A stretch of 64,000 nt of DNA from Chloroflexota bacterium. GTDB taxonomy: Bacteria; Chloroflexota; Anaerolineae; UBA7937; B3-Chlor. A program made the position numbers and the translations under genes. Below are positions 9,024 through 18,471 of the stretch, in pieces. The stretch spans positions 1 through 64,000 of the forward strand of contig JAUWLF010000002.1 in assembly GCA_030613785.1 (NCBI GenBank). The letters run 5' to 3'. The first letter of the stretch is position 1. Each line of letters starts with the position of its first letter. A model generated the notes under the pieces. That model was not told where the DNA came from and ran no database searches. It was given only the letters and a program-made list of their open reading frames with translations.

Positions 9024-10975
9024 GTGCTCAAGCTCGCTACAGCCCCATACGGATCCTGGAGGTCGCCGATAACCTCAGAGCTCATTGCAACCAAGACCAC
9101 AGGCGTCTTGGATACCTACATCGGGCTTGGTGAGATCGCTCTGGATGCCGAGGACGTGTACTGGTTCGAGCTCCGCCCAAGAGAGCAAGGGCGTCGTGTT
9201 ATCGTGCGAATGACCCCCGAAGAACATGCTGCCGATCAGACACCGGCGGAGTTCAGTGCGAGCACGCGCGTACATGAGATTGGCGGGGGTGCATTCGCAG
9301 TTCGCGAGGGTACAGTCTACTTCTCCAACGTCACCGACAACCTGGTCTACCGTCAAGACCCGGGCCGCCCTCCCAGAGCGATTACATCCGACAGTGGGTT
9401 GCGCTACGCGGACTTCGCCATTGATGATACCCGACATCGGCTGATCTGCGTGCGCGAAGACCACACCGTGGAGGGTCGCGAACCAATCAACACCCTGGTC
9501 AGCATCAGCCTCGATGCCGACGACGTCGGTCAGGTCCTTGTTTCTGGGAACGATTTCTACTCCTCACCACGCCTAAGCCCCGATAGCTCACAGCTGTCCT
9601 GGCTCACCTGGAGTCACCCCAACATGCCCTTCGACGGAAACGAACTCTGGGTCGGTGAGTTTCTGCCAGATGGCTCTGTGGGCAAGCGCCAGCTTGTCGC
9701 AGGGGGCGCAGATGAGTCCATCTTCCAGCCAGAATGGTCACCCGACGGGACCCCCTACTTCGTCTCGGATCGCAGTGGCTGGTGGAACCTCTATCGTTGG
9801 CGAAATGGTCAGACGCAAGCCTTGTGCGAAATGGAAGCCGAGTTTGGAGTCCCTCAATGGGTCTTCGGCCTATCCCTCTATGCCTTCGAGTCATCGGATC
9901 GCATCGTCTGCGCATACACACGAGACGGCAGCTGGCATCTAGCCAGCTTGGACACGAAGAGAGGCCATCTCGGACCTATCGAGACGCCATACACGGACAT
10001 TTGGAGTGTGCGGGCAGCGCCCGGCCGCGCCATCTTCGCCGCCGGCTCGCCCACCGAACCAGCCTCCATCGTGCAGCTTGACCTGGAGACCAATGAGCTC
10101 GAAGTACTCCACCGCTCCACCGATGTGTACGTCGATCCGGCGTACGTATCCCTTCCCCAGCCCCTCGAGTTCCCCACCGACCACGGATTGACGGCCCATG
10201 CCTTCTACTACCCACCCAAGAACCCTGACTACTCCGCCCCTGCCGACGAACTACCCCTTTTGTTGGTCATCAGCCACCAAGGGCCGACGGCCTCCACCTG
10301 GACGACACTGCGCCTGGATATCCAGTACTGGACGAGCCGTGGCTTCGCGGTGCTCGACGTCAACTACGGGGGTAGCACTGGCTACGGGCGCGCGTTTCGA
10401 GAGCGACTGAAAGGTCAGTGGTGCGTCCTTGATGTCGCCGACTGCGTCAACGGAGCTACGTACCTAGTTGATCGGGCTTGGTTGACTCCAACCATCTCGG
10501 TATCAGAGGGGCCAGTTCCGGCGGGACGTGTACGCTCTGGGCTCTTATCGGCTTCGACATCTTCAAGGTGGGTGCGAGCTACTATGGCGACAGCGATCTC
10601 GAGCTCTCGGCGGAGGAGACCCACAAACTGGAATCACGCTACATGGATGCCCTGATCGGACCCTATCCTCAACGGAAGGATCTCTACCGCGATCGTTCAC
10701 CAATCCATTTCGCCCACAAAGTCACCTCCCCAGTCATCTTCTTCCAAGGTCTTGACGACCTTGTGATAAGGCCCAACCAGACTGAACTGATGGTCCAGGC
10801 ACTGCGCGACAATAAGGTTCCGGTGGCGTATATCCCGTTTGAGGGAGAGGGACACGGCTTCAAGCGCGCCGAGAACATCCAGCGCTCGCTCGATGCTGAG
10901 CTGTACTTCTACTCCAGGGTGTTCGGCTTTGAGCTTTCCGACCCTGTGATGCCCGTCATTATCGAGAACCTCTAG
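9024..10975 (+). pseudogene. Second S9 family peptidase, frameshifted (tandem duplicate)
   Basis: A close paralog of the preceding gene. The GTG at 9024 is chosen as start because GGAGG sits five bases upstream and the N-terminus then aligns position for position with the first copy (APYGSW versus APFGSW). The track start at 8967 has no ribosome site. The frame breaks at the GGG run 10474-10476: one more G would give LVDRGLVDSNHLGIRGASSGG, matching the first copy. The rest, including the nucleophile motif GASSG, the Asp in GLDDLVIRPNQ and the His in GEGHGF, continues in the next frame (track ORF 10478..10975). Either the gene lost its catalytic domain by a one-base deletion, or the assembly dropped a base. 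Confidence 0.85.
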
Positions 10976-11261
10976 AGACGGCGCTTCTGTAGCAAAGTAG
11001 TCCGTCGGTCTCATTCCGCAATGCTCCACCCAGCGAAGAAGTCTGCCTCACTGGCCCTGAGTTGCCGACCGACGAGGCCATGTCAGAGGTTGAGTGCGAC
11101 ATTGCCGTTGGGCCAGCGAACCGCTTGTTGAGGGCGGCCCGTGCTGAGTTGACAAAGGAGTGTCGAAAACGGGCCGTGGCGCCGTTTCAATTGGAGCAGC
11201 GACTCTGGCGTCACACAACGGTGCAAGTGGCTCCACTGTGGGGAAGGCATCGGGCAAGAAC

Positions 11262-11290
11262 TTGACAAACGTGTAGTTCTCGTGTATACT
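11262..11290 (+). promoter_or_regulatory. Strong sigma70-type promoter upstream of the GntR gene
   Basis: TTGACA (11262-11267), 17-base spacer, TATACT (11285-11290). The -35 is perfect and the -10 differs at one base. It would start RNA near 11297, giving a leader of about 400 bases to the GntR ATG. Confidence 0.65.
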
Positions 11291-11356
11291 TGTCGTGTTG
11301 TTCTATGCATACAAAGTACGCGCGGTCATGTGATCTTTAGCTCACTGACCATTCAT

Positions 11357-11381
11357 AGTGCCGTACTGCTGGGACGGCACT
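11357..11381 (+). terminator. Hairpin in the GntR leader, attenuator or small-RNA terminator candidate
   Basis: AGTGCCGT and ACGGCACT form a perfect 8-bp stem around a 9-base loop, followed by TCTTCC. The U-run is weak. It lies about 60 bases after the predicted transcription start, so a short transcript of roughly 90 bases could end here. Confidence 0.4.
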
Positions 11382-11697
11382 TCTTCCAGATCGTCTCTTC
11401 GATATGCGGATGTTCGCCCATGATCAGGAAAGAGCCTGACAGGCCTAGCTAGCGGCGGCGCTGTGAGCACTGCACTCCTTCGTTTCAACAGCTAGTCCCA
11501 ATCTCCGTCTGGCAGCTTCTTCCCCCGCGGGTTGAGAATGCCTTGGAGCACCAGCGTAGACAGAGAGCGAGGAGGCGAATGGTCGGGTTTCAGCCGTTCG
11601 AAATGGAATGGATGATGTCCAAGTGGGAGAACGTCACCGAGTATCACCGATGCCCCCAGTGTATGCTGCGTAGTGAGGATACAAGAGGCGGCAAGGG

Positions 11698-12372
11698 ATG
11701 AGCAAACCAGCCAGTGACGCCATTGCTCGGGATCTGCGCAGGATGGTCATCACAGGTGAGCTAGCCCCCGGCGGCCTGGTGAGCGAGGTCCGCCTGTCAA
11801 AGATGCTGGGTTGTAGCAGAACGCCCTTGAGAGAGGCTCTTCAGCAACTGAGCCATCAGTATCTCCTCACGCTGCCACACCGAAGGGGCGTGTTGATTCA
11901 ATCGCTCAGCATTATGGACTGCCAGGAGATACATGACGCGATGAATGACATCGGCTCCGCGTGTATCGCACGAGCCTCCAGCAGGATTGGGGCGCAACAA
12001 CTGGAACGCCTACGAGAAATGGTTGCCCGCCAGGAAGAGGCTAGCGACAATGCGGACTGCTACGAGCTGACCCAGTTGGACGTCGAGTTCCACACAGCAA
12101 TCGCTAAGTGTACCGGCAACCGGTACTTGGTCTACTCCACTGGGCAGATACAAAGTGCCCTGGCACGGTTTCTCTATCCCGCATACGAGGCAGCTGGCGG
12201 CGCTCGCGTATCCATCGCCGAGCACAATGCCATCATCGACGCTCTCGAGAAGGGGGACTCAGAGCTGGCCAACGTCCGACTGCGAGAGCATGTGACTAAT
12301 GGAAGAGAAAGGGTGCTTGACGTCCTCGGTAGGGGTGATGACGGGCACGATTCATCACTGGGCAATGCTTGA
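11698..12372 (+). CDS. GntR family transcriptional regulator, FCD (FadR-like) subfamily
   Basis: A 224-residue DNA-binding regulator. Residues 1-70 form the winged helix (VSEVRLSKMLGCSRTPLREALQ is a textbook GntR helix-turn-helix). Residues 80-215 are the all-helical FCD ligand domain, with metal-site residues in DVEFHTAIAKCTGN, SIAEHNAII and LREHV. FCD regulators usually sense organic acids and act on adjacent catabolic genes; the target here is probably the AOR cluster starting 119 bases downstream. The start ATG has GGCAAGGG immediately upstream. Confidence 0.9.
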   Translation: MSKPASDAIARDLRRMVITGELAPGGLVSEVRLSKMLGCSRTPLREALQQLSHQYLLTLPHRRGVLIQSLSIMDCQEIHDAMNDIGSACIARASSRIGAQQLERLREMVARQEEASDNADCYELTQLDVEFHTAIAKCTGNRYLVYSTGQIQSALARFLYPAYEAAGGARVSIAEHNAIIDALEKGDSELANVRLREHVTNGRERVLDVLGRGDDGHDSSLGNA

Positions 12373-12491
12373 GGACTGTCCAAACGGATGTGGAAGCATT
12401 CTCGGTGAGCTGCCGCTGCCTATCGATGGGGCCGCTCTGGGTCAAGCGGTCGCTATCTGATGGAGACTGCGCGCTGATCAAGAGGTAGTTC

Positions 12492-14447
12492 ATGCCATTG
12501 GGATGGTCAGGCAAGATACTCAGAGTGGATCTGTCGGAAAACCGCTCCTGGACTGAGGATTCGATGCCTTACACGGGCTCATTCATTGGTGGAAGAGGCA
12601 TCAGCGTCAAGGCCATGTACGACGGAGTCGCTCCCACAACATTGGCCTTTGACGCAGAGAACCTGCTCTGTCTTGCCCCAGGAGTCCTAACGGGGACTCT
12701 TGCCCCCTCTACCGCTAGAATGAAGATCACATCCGTGGCTCCGAGCGGCTTGATTGCGAACTCTGGCATTGGTGGCTTCGCAGGAGCAGCGATCAGACGG
12801 GCCGGCTATGACTGCTTGATGATTGAAGGCGCTGCCGCAAAGCCGGTCTATCTCCATATCCAGAATGACAGCGTTGAGTTCAAGGATGCCGCCCAGCTGT
12901 GGGGCAAGGACACGCAGGAGACACAACGGCTGATAAGGGAAGAGATAGGCAACTCTGTGGAGATTGTGTGCATAGGGCCAGCCGGTGAGCATCTCGTGGT
13001 ATCTGCATGTGTCGTGACTGGCATGGGAAGCGTAGCCGGGCGCCACGGGTTAGGTGCCGTCATGGGATCTAAGAACCTCAAGGCTGTCTCGATCGGTGGA
13101 ACCCGGGAGGTTCGTGTCGCAGATCCAGCAGCTTTCGCCGCGGCCTGTGAGGAAGCGCACAGGTGGTTGAGAGAGCACCCCTGCATGCGGCCGGAGGCCC
13201 ACGAATATGGTGGGGACCGGCATTGGCTGGGCGATGCCCAGCAGATCGGCCAGTTTCCCATAGGGAACTGGGAAGCCGTGGATGCAGACTGGGATCAACT
13301 CGGCGGCTTCCAGAAGGCTTTCGAGGGAGAAGACCAATTCTGGAACGAGTATGCTACACACCAGTATGGGTGCTTGGGTTGTCCAGTGAACCATTTCCAT
13401 GTCTTCCATGTGCCAGGTGTTGGCAGCGGTACCACCAAGTGCTGGGGATGGGGCACGTTCGCCGGCAACGTGTGGAACAATGATCGGAGGCTGATGTTCC
13501 GTGCCAACTACCTGTGCAACCTCTATGGTCTGAACATCACTGCGGCGGGCGGCGCCATTTCTTTCCTGATGGAACTCTATCATCGAGGAATGATCGCCGA
13601 AGACGATACTGACGGCGTCCCCATGAGGAGAGGCGACGAAAGCGCTATTCTCTCCACGATTCACAAGATTGGGAAGCAAGAGGGCTTCGGCAAGCTCTTC
13701 AAGAATGGCGTATGGGGTGCGGCTCAGGAAATCGGCAAGGGTGCAGTGGAGTGCGCGATGGTGGTCAACGGGGAGGAAATGGAGCAGTGCGAAGTCAGAG
13801 CATTCAAGTCCATGGCTTTGATCGCAGCGATAGATAGCGGTGGCGTGGCCGAGGGGGTTGCCCTTGACTACAACTCTCTGTTCGGAGGTGTCGACCAACG
13901 AGAGTTGAAGAGATGGGCCAAAGCACTGTACGGATCGGAGACTGTCCCCGCCGCCACATCGTACCAGGGAAAGGCCATCTCGGTTTGGGATCACGAGAAC
14001 CTCTGCCGAGCAGTCGATATCGTGGGCACCTGCAGGTGGCTGATCCCATGGTCAATCACCACATCGCTAGAACTCCCGGCAAGACTGTTGTCCATGGCCA
14101 CAGGACAGGAATTCGGTGAAGATGACCTCTTGACAGCGGCGCAGAGAATCAAGACGCTGGAGAGAGCATTCAACGTCAAGCGAGGCATACTGCGCAAAGA
14201 CCACACACTTCCTCGCAGGCTCTTCCAGACTGCGGTTCCAGATGGGGTGCACAAAGGTCAGAGACTGGACAGGGAGAAGTTCGAACAGATGCTCAGCGAA
14301 TACTATGCGCTGCGCGGCTGGGACGAAGAAGGCGTGCCTACGGAGGAGACCTTCCGCAAGCTTGGCCTCTCTGCTGAGTGGGAGACCCTTGAGCGCGAGC
14401 TCGAACCAGCCGAGAGGTTCTCAGGGCAGGTGCCCACCGATGGCTAA
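12492..14447 (+). CDS. Aldehyde:ferredoxin oxidoreductase family protein, paralog 1 (Cys-to-His cluster variant)
   Basis: A 651-residue tungsten-pterin enzyme of the AOR family, expected to oxidise an aldehyde to an acid and pass electrons to the ferredoxin subunit next to it. Family signatures are FIGGRGI near the N-terminus, GRHGLGAVMGSKNLKA (pterin phosphate region), and LERAFNVKRGI near the C-terminus. The [4Fe-4S] ligand motif, C-x2-C-x3-C in Pyrococcus AOR, here reads C294-x2-C297-x3-H301 (CLGCPVNHFH). The distal Cys is kept at about 514 (VGTCRW). The usual RGxDH segment is absent, marking a divergent subfamily shared with paralog 2. Start: AGAGG seven bases before the ATG. Substrate unknown. 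Confidence 0.88.
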   Translation: MPLGWSGKILRVDLSENRSWTEDSMPYTGSFIGGRGISVKAMYDGVAPTTLAFDAENLLCLAPGVLTGTLAPSTARMKITSVAPSGLIANSGIGGFAGAAIRRAGYDCLMIEGAAAKPVYLHIQNDSVEFKDAAQLWGKDTQETQRLIREEIGNSVEIVCIGPAGEHLVVSACVVTGMGSVAGRHGLGAVMGSKNLKAVSIGGTREVRVADPAAFAAACEEAHRWLREHPCMRPEAHEYGGDRHWLGDAQQIGQFPIGNWEAVDADWDQLGGFQKAFEGEDQFWNEYATHQYGCLGCPVNHFHVFHVPGVGSGTTKCWGWGTFAGNVWNNDRRLMFRANYLCNLYGLNITAAGGAISFLMELYHRGMIAEDDTDGVPMRRGDESAILSTIHKIGKQEGFGKLFKNGVWGAAQEIGKGAVECAMVVNGEEMEQCEVRAFKSMALIAAIDSGGVAEGVALDYNSLFGGVDQRELKRWAKALYGSETVPAATSYQGKAISVWDHENLCRAVDIVGTCRWLIPWSITTSLELPARLLSMATGQEFGEDDLLTAAQRIKTLERAFNVKRGILRKDHTLPRRLFQTAVPDGVHKGQRLDREKFEQMLSEYYALRGWDEEGVPTEETFRKLGLSAEWETLERELEPAERFSGQVPTDG

Positions 14448-14964
14448 GCTGCTGTTTATCGACTATGAGAAGTGTGTGGGGTGCCGCACCTGTGAGATGG
14501 CCTGTTCGATCCAACACGAGGGGGCGATCAGTCCGAGCCAGAGCCGAATCTCCATCATCAAGTGGGAGATGGAGGGTGAGGCACTGCCCGTGACCTGTGC
14601 TCACTGCGAGTCTGCCCCCTGTGCGTCCATTTGCCCTGTAGGTGCGATCTCGCGTGATGAATCACTAGGAGCGGTCACCATCGACTATGAAAGGTGCATC
14701 GGTTGCAGGATGTGCATTGCTGTTTGCCCCTTCGGCGCGATGGCTTTCGACAACACACACAACCGAGTATTCAAGTGCGACCTATGCGACGGCGATCCCT
14801 TGTGCGTCAGGCTCTGTGTCTATGGAGCCCTGAGATACGCAGAGGTCGCCGAACACAGCAGCACGAATCAGAGGCGGGCTGCCGACAGGTTGAGGGGCGT
14901 GACGGCGGCACATCACGTCAAGCGGTGGACGTATGCCCACTGTGAGCCGACTGCGCGGGAATAG
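14440..14964 (+). CDS. Four-cluster ferredoxin-like electron-transfer subunit 1 (HycB/DmsB type)
   Basis: A 174-residue protein with sixteen cysteines in four [4Fe-4S] motifs: CVGCRTCEMAC, CAHCESAPCASIC, CIGCRMCIAVC and CDLCDGDPLCVRLC. The ATG at 14440 overlaps the end of AOR paralog 1 by 8 bases, indicating translational coupling. The longer track ORF is rejected. It should carry electrons between the AOR active site and a ferredoxin or other acceptor. The 93-base stretch 14719-14811 is identical to the partner gene downstream, although the first halves differ at many silent sites. Confidence 0.9.
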   Translation: MAKLLFIDYEKCVGCRTCEMACSIQHEGAISPSQSRISIIKWEMEGEALPVTCAHCESAPCASICPVGAISRDESLGAVTIDYERCIGCRMCIAVCPFGAMAFDNTHNRVFKCDLCDGDPLCVRLCVYGALRYAEVAEHSSTNQRRAADRLRGVTAAHHVKRWTYAHCEPTARE

Positions 14965-15121
14965 GGCACGCCCGCTTCGTCTACAAGTGCCCATGAGCGA
15001 ACCCGTGGTGAGAGGAGAAGGGCCCTGCTGAGTGGCAGGCTCGGGGGCAACTGGCACACAGGCTGGGGGTCCTTGTGTCAATAAGAGGGTCGGTGAGAGA
15101 TTCACAAGCTGGGAGAGAAAC

Positions 15122-17050
15122 ATGCCGTTCGGATGGTCTGGGCAGATCCTTAGGGTAGACCTGTCTCGCAGTGAATGGTGGACCGAGGACACGGAACCCT
15201 ACACCAAGTCATGGGTCGGCGGTAGGGGCATAGGCACCAAGATCTTGTTCGATGAGGTGGGCCGTGAAGTCCGTCCGTTTGATCCAGCGAACAGACTCTG
15301 CTTCGGACCTGGCGTTCTAAGCGGAACCCTGGCACCCTCTTCTTCACGGACGAAAGTGATGGCCATGTCCCCCAATGGCCTCATGGGTAGCGCTGGAATC
15401 GGAGGATCTCTAGGCGCCGCGATTCGCCATGCTGGCTATGACGGCGTCGTTGTCGAGGGAAGGTCTGGAGGACCGGCGTACTTGCACGTCCAAGACCAAT
15501 CGGTGGAGATCAGAGATGCCGAGCGCCTGTGGCACCAGGACACCCAGGAGACGGCTAGCCTCATACAGGAGGAGCTGAACGACCCCGTAGAGATTCTGTC
15601 CATAGGCCCGGCCGGTGAGAACCTGGTGAGCTTCGCATGTTTGATCACTGGAATGGGCAGTGCGGCAGGACGCTACGGATTGGGGGCCATCATGGGTTCG
15701 AAGAACCTGAAGGCCATCGCCATCAGGGGGACGGGTCAGATCAAGCTCGCCAAACCGGCGGAGTTCACCGCTGCGTGCGAACAGACGCAGAAATGGCTGC
15801 GAGAGCATCCGGGTATGCGCCGCGAGGCAGCGGGCGGCGTGGGCGATATGTACACTCTGGGCTCGGATCTCAACGAGGATCCCCTCGGCAACTGGGAAGC
15901 GGACGATGCCAGCTGGGAAGAGGTGGGCTCCTTCGGTCCTCCAGAGGAGTTCTACGAGCGCTTTGCCGTTCGGCAGTACGGCTGTTTTGGGTGCCCTTTG
16001 AATCACTTCCACACATTCCATGTTCCCGGGATTGGACATGGTGTGACAAAGTGCAACGGTTGGGGGTCGTTTGCCAGCAATGTGTGGAACAATGACCGCA
16101 AGGTGATGTTTCACGCTACCTATCTCTGCAACGCCTATGGGCTGGACATCACAGCCACGGGGAATATCATCTCCTTCCTGATGGAGCTCTATCACAGAGG
16201 CATCATAACTGCACAAGACACAGATGGCATCGCCATGGAGAGAGGCGACGAGACGGCCATCTTGTCCTCAATCCACAAGATAGGGAGGCAAGAAGGCTTC
16301 GGGAAGCTCTTCAAGAACGGGGTGCGTGCCGCAGCCCACGAAATGGGCAGCGAAGCCGAGGAATGTGCCATGGTGGTGAAGGGTGTGGAGATGGAGCAGT
16401 ATGATGTGCGGGCATACAAATCGATGGCGCTTGCTGCGGCTGTGAACGCAGGAAACCAGGCAGAGGGAGGAGCCGCCGACTATGCCTTGTGGAGCGACCA
16501 GGATGGTGTGGCCCGTTGGGCTGAGGAGCAGTACGGCTCAAGCCAGGTGCTAGATCCCACGTCTTACGAGAAGAAGGCTCCAATGGTCGTGGACTACGAG
16601 GATCGGAGCATCGCCGTGGATTTGCTGGGGATGTGCCAATGGCTTATCCCCTGGGCGATTACGCGCTCGCTAGAGGTACCTGCGAAGCTCTTCTCCCTAG
16701 CCACTGGACAGAATACCGCAGAGGCCGAGCTGCTCCTTGCGGCCCGGAGGGTGAAGACCCTAGAGAGGGCGTTCAACGCCGTAAGAGGCATAAGGAGAAC
16801 GGACGACAGTTTTCCAAGACGCCTCTTTGAGACGGCTGTGCCAGGCGGGCGGTTCGAAGGTGAGCGACTAGACGCGACAAAGTTCCAGCGAATGCTCAGC
16901 GAGTACTATTCGCTCCGTGGGTGGGATGAGGAGGGAGTCCCAAAAGAAGAGACCTTCCATAGCCTAGACCTCTCGTCAGAATGGGAAACGTTCAAGCGCC
17001 AACTTGAGCAGAATGAGTACTCTTCAGAGCAGGTACCAAGCGATGCCTAA
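15122..17050 (+). CDS. Aldehyde:ferredoxin oxidoreductase family protein, paralog 2 (Cys-to-His cluster variant)
   Basis: A 642-residue AOR-family protein very similar in architecture to paralog 1. Present are VGGRGIGTK, GRYGLGAIMGSKNLKA and LERAFNAVRGI. The cluster motif is C288-x2-C291-x3-H295 (CFGCPLNHFH), the same numbering as the Pyrococcus AOR ligands but with His in place of Cys295; the fourth Cys lies near 505 (LGMCQW). The ATG at 15122 is preferred to the track start at 15032 because it aligns with paralog 1 (MPFGWSGQILRVDL) and follows GGGAGAG. The differences from paralog 1 are spread along the protein, so this is an established paralog and not a recent copy. Confidence 0.88.
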   Translation: MPFGWSGQILRVDLSRSEWWTEDTEPYTKSWVGGRGIGTKILFDEVGREVRPFDPANRLCFGPGVLSGTLAPSSSRTKVMAMSPNGLMGSAGIGGSLGAAIRHAGYDGVVVEGRSGGPAYLHVQDQSVEIRDAERLWHQDTQETASLIQEELNDPVEILSIGPAGENLVSFACLITGMGSAAGRYGLGAIMGSKNLKAIAIRGTGQIKLAKPAEFTAACEQTQKWLREHPGMRREAAGGVGDMYTLGSDLNEDPLGNWEADDASWEEVGSFGPPEEFYERFAVRQYGCFGCPLNHFHTFHVPGIGHGVTKCNGWGSFASNVWNNDRKVMFHATYLCNAYGLDITATGNIISFLMELYHRGIITAQDTDGIAMERGDETAILSSIHKIGRQEGFGKLFKNGVRAAAHEMGSEAEECAMVVKGVEMEQYDVRAYKSMALAAAVNAGNQAEGGAADYALWSDQDGVARWAEEQYGSSQVLDPTSYEKKAPMVVDYEDRSIAVDLLGMCQWLIPWAITRSLEVPAKLFSLATGQNTAEAELLLAARRVKTLERAFNAVRGIRRTDDSFPRRLFETAVPGGRFEGERLDATKFQRMLSEYYSLRGWDEEGVPKEETFHSLDLSSEWETFKRQLEQNEYSSEQVPSDA

Positions 17051-17546
17051 ACAGCTAGTCATCGACTATGAGAAGTGTGTTGGCTGCCGGACTTGTGAGA
17101 TGGCTTGCTCCATCCAACACGAGAAAGCAATCAGTCCGAGTCAAAGTCGAATCTCCATCGTGAAATGGGACATGGAGGGTCAAGGAATACCTATCACCTG
17201 CGCTCAGTGCGAGTCTGCCCCCTGTGCATCCATTTGCCCTGTAGGTGCGATCTCGCGTGATCAATCACTACGAACGGTCACCATCGACTACGAAAGGTGC
17301 ATCGGTTGCAGGATGTGTATCGCTGTTTGCCCCTTCGGCGCGATGGCTTTCGACAACACACACAACCGAGTATTCAAGTGCGACCTATGCGACGGCGATC
17401 CCTTGTGCGTCAGGTTCTGTGTTTATGGAGCCCTGAGATACGCAGAGGTCGCCGAACACCGCGGGACAAAGCAAAGGCGGGCTGCTGAGAAACTCAGGGA
17501 GGTAGTGTCTACAAAGCGTCCTGGCCTACTGTCCGGTGCGAGCTAG
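17043..17546 (+). CDS. Four-cluster ferredoxin-like electron-transfer subunit 2
   Basis: A 167-residue partner of AOR paralog 2, overlapping its stop by 8 bases just as in the first pair. The same four motifs are present (CVGCRTCEMAC, CAQCESAPCASIC, CIGCRMCIAVC, CDLCDGDPLCVRFC). Bases 17322-17414 are identical to 14719-14811 in the first subunit, while the 5' half has diverged normally; this suggests gene conversion of the 3' half. Confidence 0.9.
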   Translation: MPKQLVIDYEKCVGCRTCEMACSIQHEKAISPSQSRISIVKWDMEGQGIPITCAQCESAPCASICPVGAISRDQSLRTVTIDYERCIGCRMCIAVCPFGAMAFDNTHNRVFKCDLCDGDPLCVRFCVYGALRYAEVAEHRGTKQRRAAEKLREVVSTKRPGLLSGAS

Positions 17547-17717
17547 AGGCAATGTACGAAGGATGGCTGCTCTGTCACTGGCCCTTTGAGCATCCGCGCT
17601 GACTTGTTGGGTCAGGTCGGTGAGACCAGCACTGGAAGTTGTACCGATGAGCAATGGACCGGCCAAGCGAGGGGAACTGCTTCCGAGAAGGGACATTGGT
17701 AGATAAGGGAGGTTGTG

Positions 17718-18458
17718 ATGCAGCAAAGGATCAGGCTACTGGGCATCTGTGGTAGTCCACGGAAGAAAGGTAACAGCAATTACCTACTGGAGTGGGTCAT
17801 CAAAGGCGCCAGGGACGTCGCTCCTGACCTCCTGGATGACGAGGTGTACTCACTTGCGGGAAAGCAGATTGCCCCGTGCATTGCCTGTGATCGCTGCAGC
17901 AAGACCGGCAAGTGTGCTATCGAGGACGATTTCCAGGAGTTGCGGGACAAGTGGCTGGTAGCAGACGCGATCATCTATTCTGTGCCGGTGTACAACATGG
18001 GGATTCCTGCCCAATTGAAGTCGTTCATAGACAGGCTGGGCAACAGCATGGTCTACGCGTCCGGAGGAGCTGAGGCCATTGATGCCAAGAACCTCAAGGT
18101 GGTCGGAGTGGCGGTGCAGGGTGGTTGTGTCTTCGCTGGCCAAGAGCAGGTCATGTCTTATCTGATCAATCACGCGGTTCTGATGAGCTGCCTGCCGGTC
18201 TCCGGAGATGAATGGCAGTCCTATCTGGGGGCGGCCGGATGGACTCGCAACAGCCTCCGGAAGGACGGCCTGCTCCGCCTGTATAGGGAGGGAGACCCGG
18301 ACGCGCAGGCGGCTGTAGCGGCGGCGATGAGTCTGGGCAAGCGTGTTGTCCAGGTGGCGATGGTTGTCCAAGCTGGCGGTATTGCGTGTCGTGCGATGCT
18401 GGTCAAGGATGGCAACTTCGGGCCATTCTTGAGCCGACTCGCTTCCGCCGAGTTGTGA
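17718..18458 (+). CDS. Iron-sulfur flavoprotein / NADPH-dependent FMN reductase family
   Basis: A 246-residue flavodoxin-fold protein. The N-terminal FMN phosphate loop is GICGSPRKKGNSNYLLEW. It is followed by a Cys motif, CIACDRCSKTGKCAIEDDF, typical of the Isf group, and by the flavin contact SVPVYNMGIPAQLKSFIDR. Isf proteins shuttle electrons between ferredoxin and other acceptors in anaerobes, which suits its position between AOR-ferredoxin pairs. GGGAGG lies five bases before the ATG at 17718; the track start is a GTG three bases earlier. Confidence 0.82.
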   Translation: MQQRIRLLGICGSPRKKGNSNYLLEWVIKGARDVAPDLLDDEVYSLAGKQIAPCIACDRCSKTGKCAIEDDFQELRDKWLVADAIIYSVPVYNMGIPAQLKSFIDRLGNSMVYASGGAEAIDAKNLKVVGVAVQGGCVFAGQEQVMSYLINHAVLMSCLPVSGDEWQSYLGAAGWTRNSLRKDGLLRLYREGDPDAQAAVAAAMSLGKRVVQVAMVVQAGGIACRAMLVKDGNFGPFLSRLASAEL

Positions 18459-18471
18459 GTTTGGCCGAGTC

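Larger units (their letters stand above)
10976..11697 (+). other. Long intergenic/leader region before the GntR regulator
   Basis: About 720 bases with no supported gene. It contains a strong promoter (11262) and a hairpin (11357). The remaining 300 bases before the regulator ATG show no recognised element. A 11-codon ORF starts at 11305 without a ribosome site. Confidence 0.45.

Noticed and set aside
11305-11340. Short ORF (11 codons) right after the GntR promoter, possible leader peptide
   Set aside because: No ribosome site and no run of regulatory codons; too short to support.
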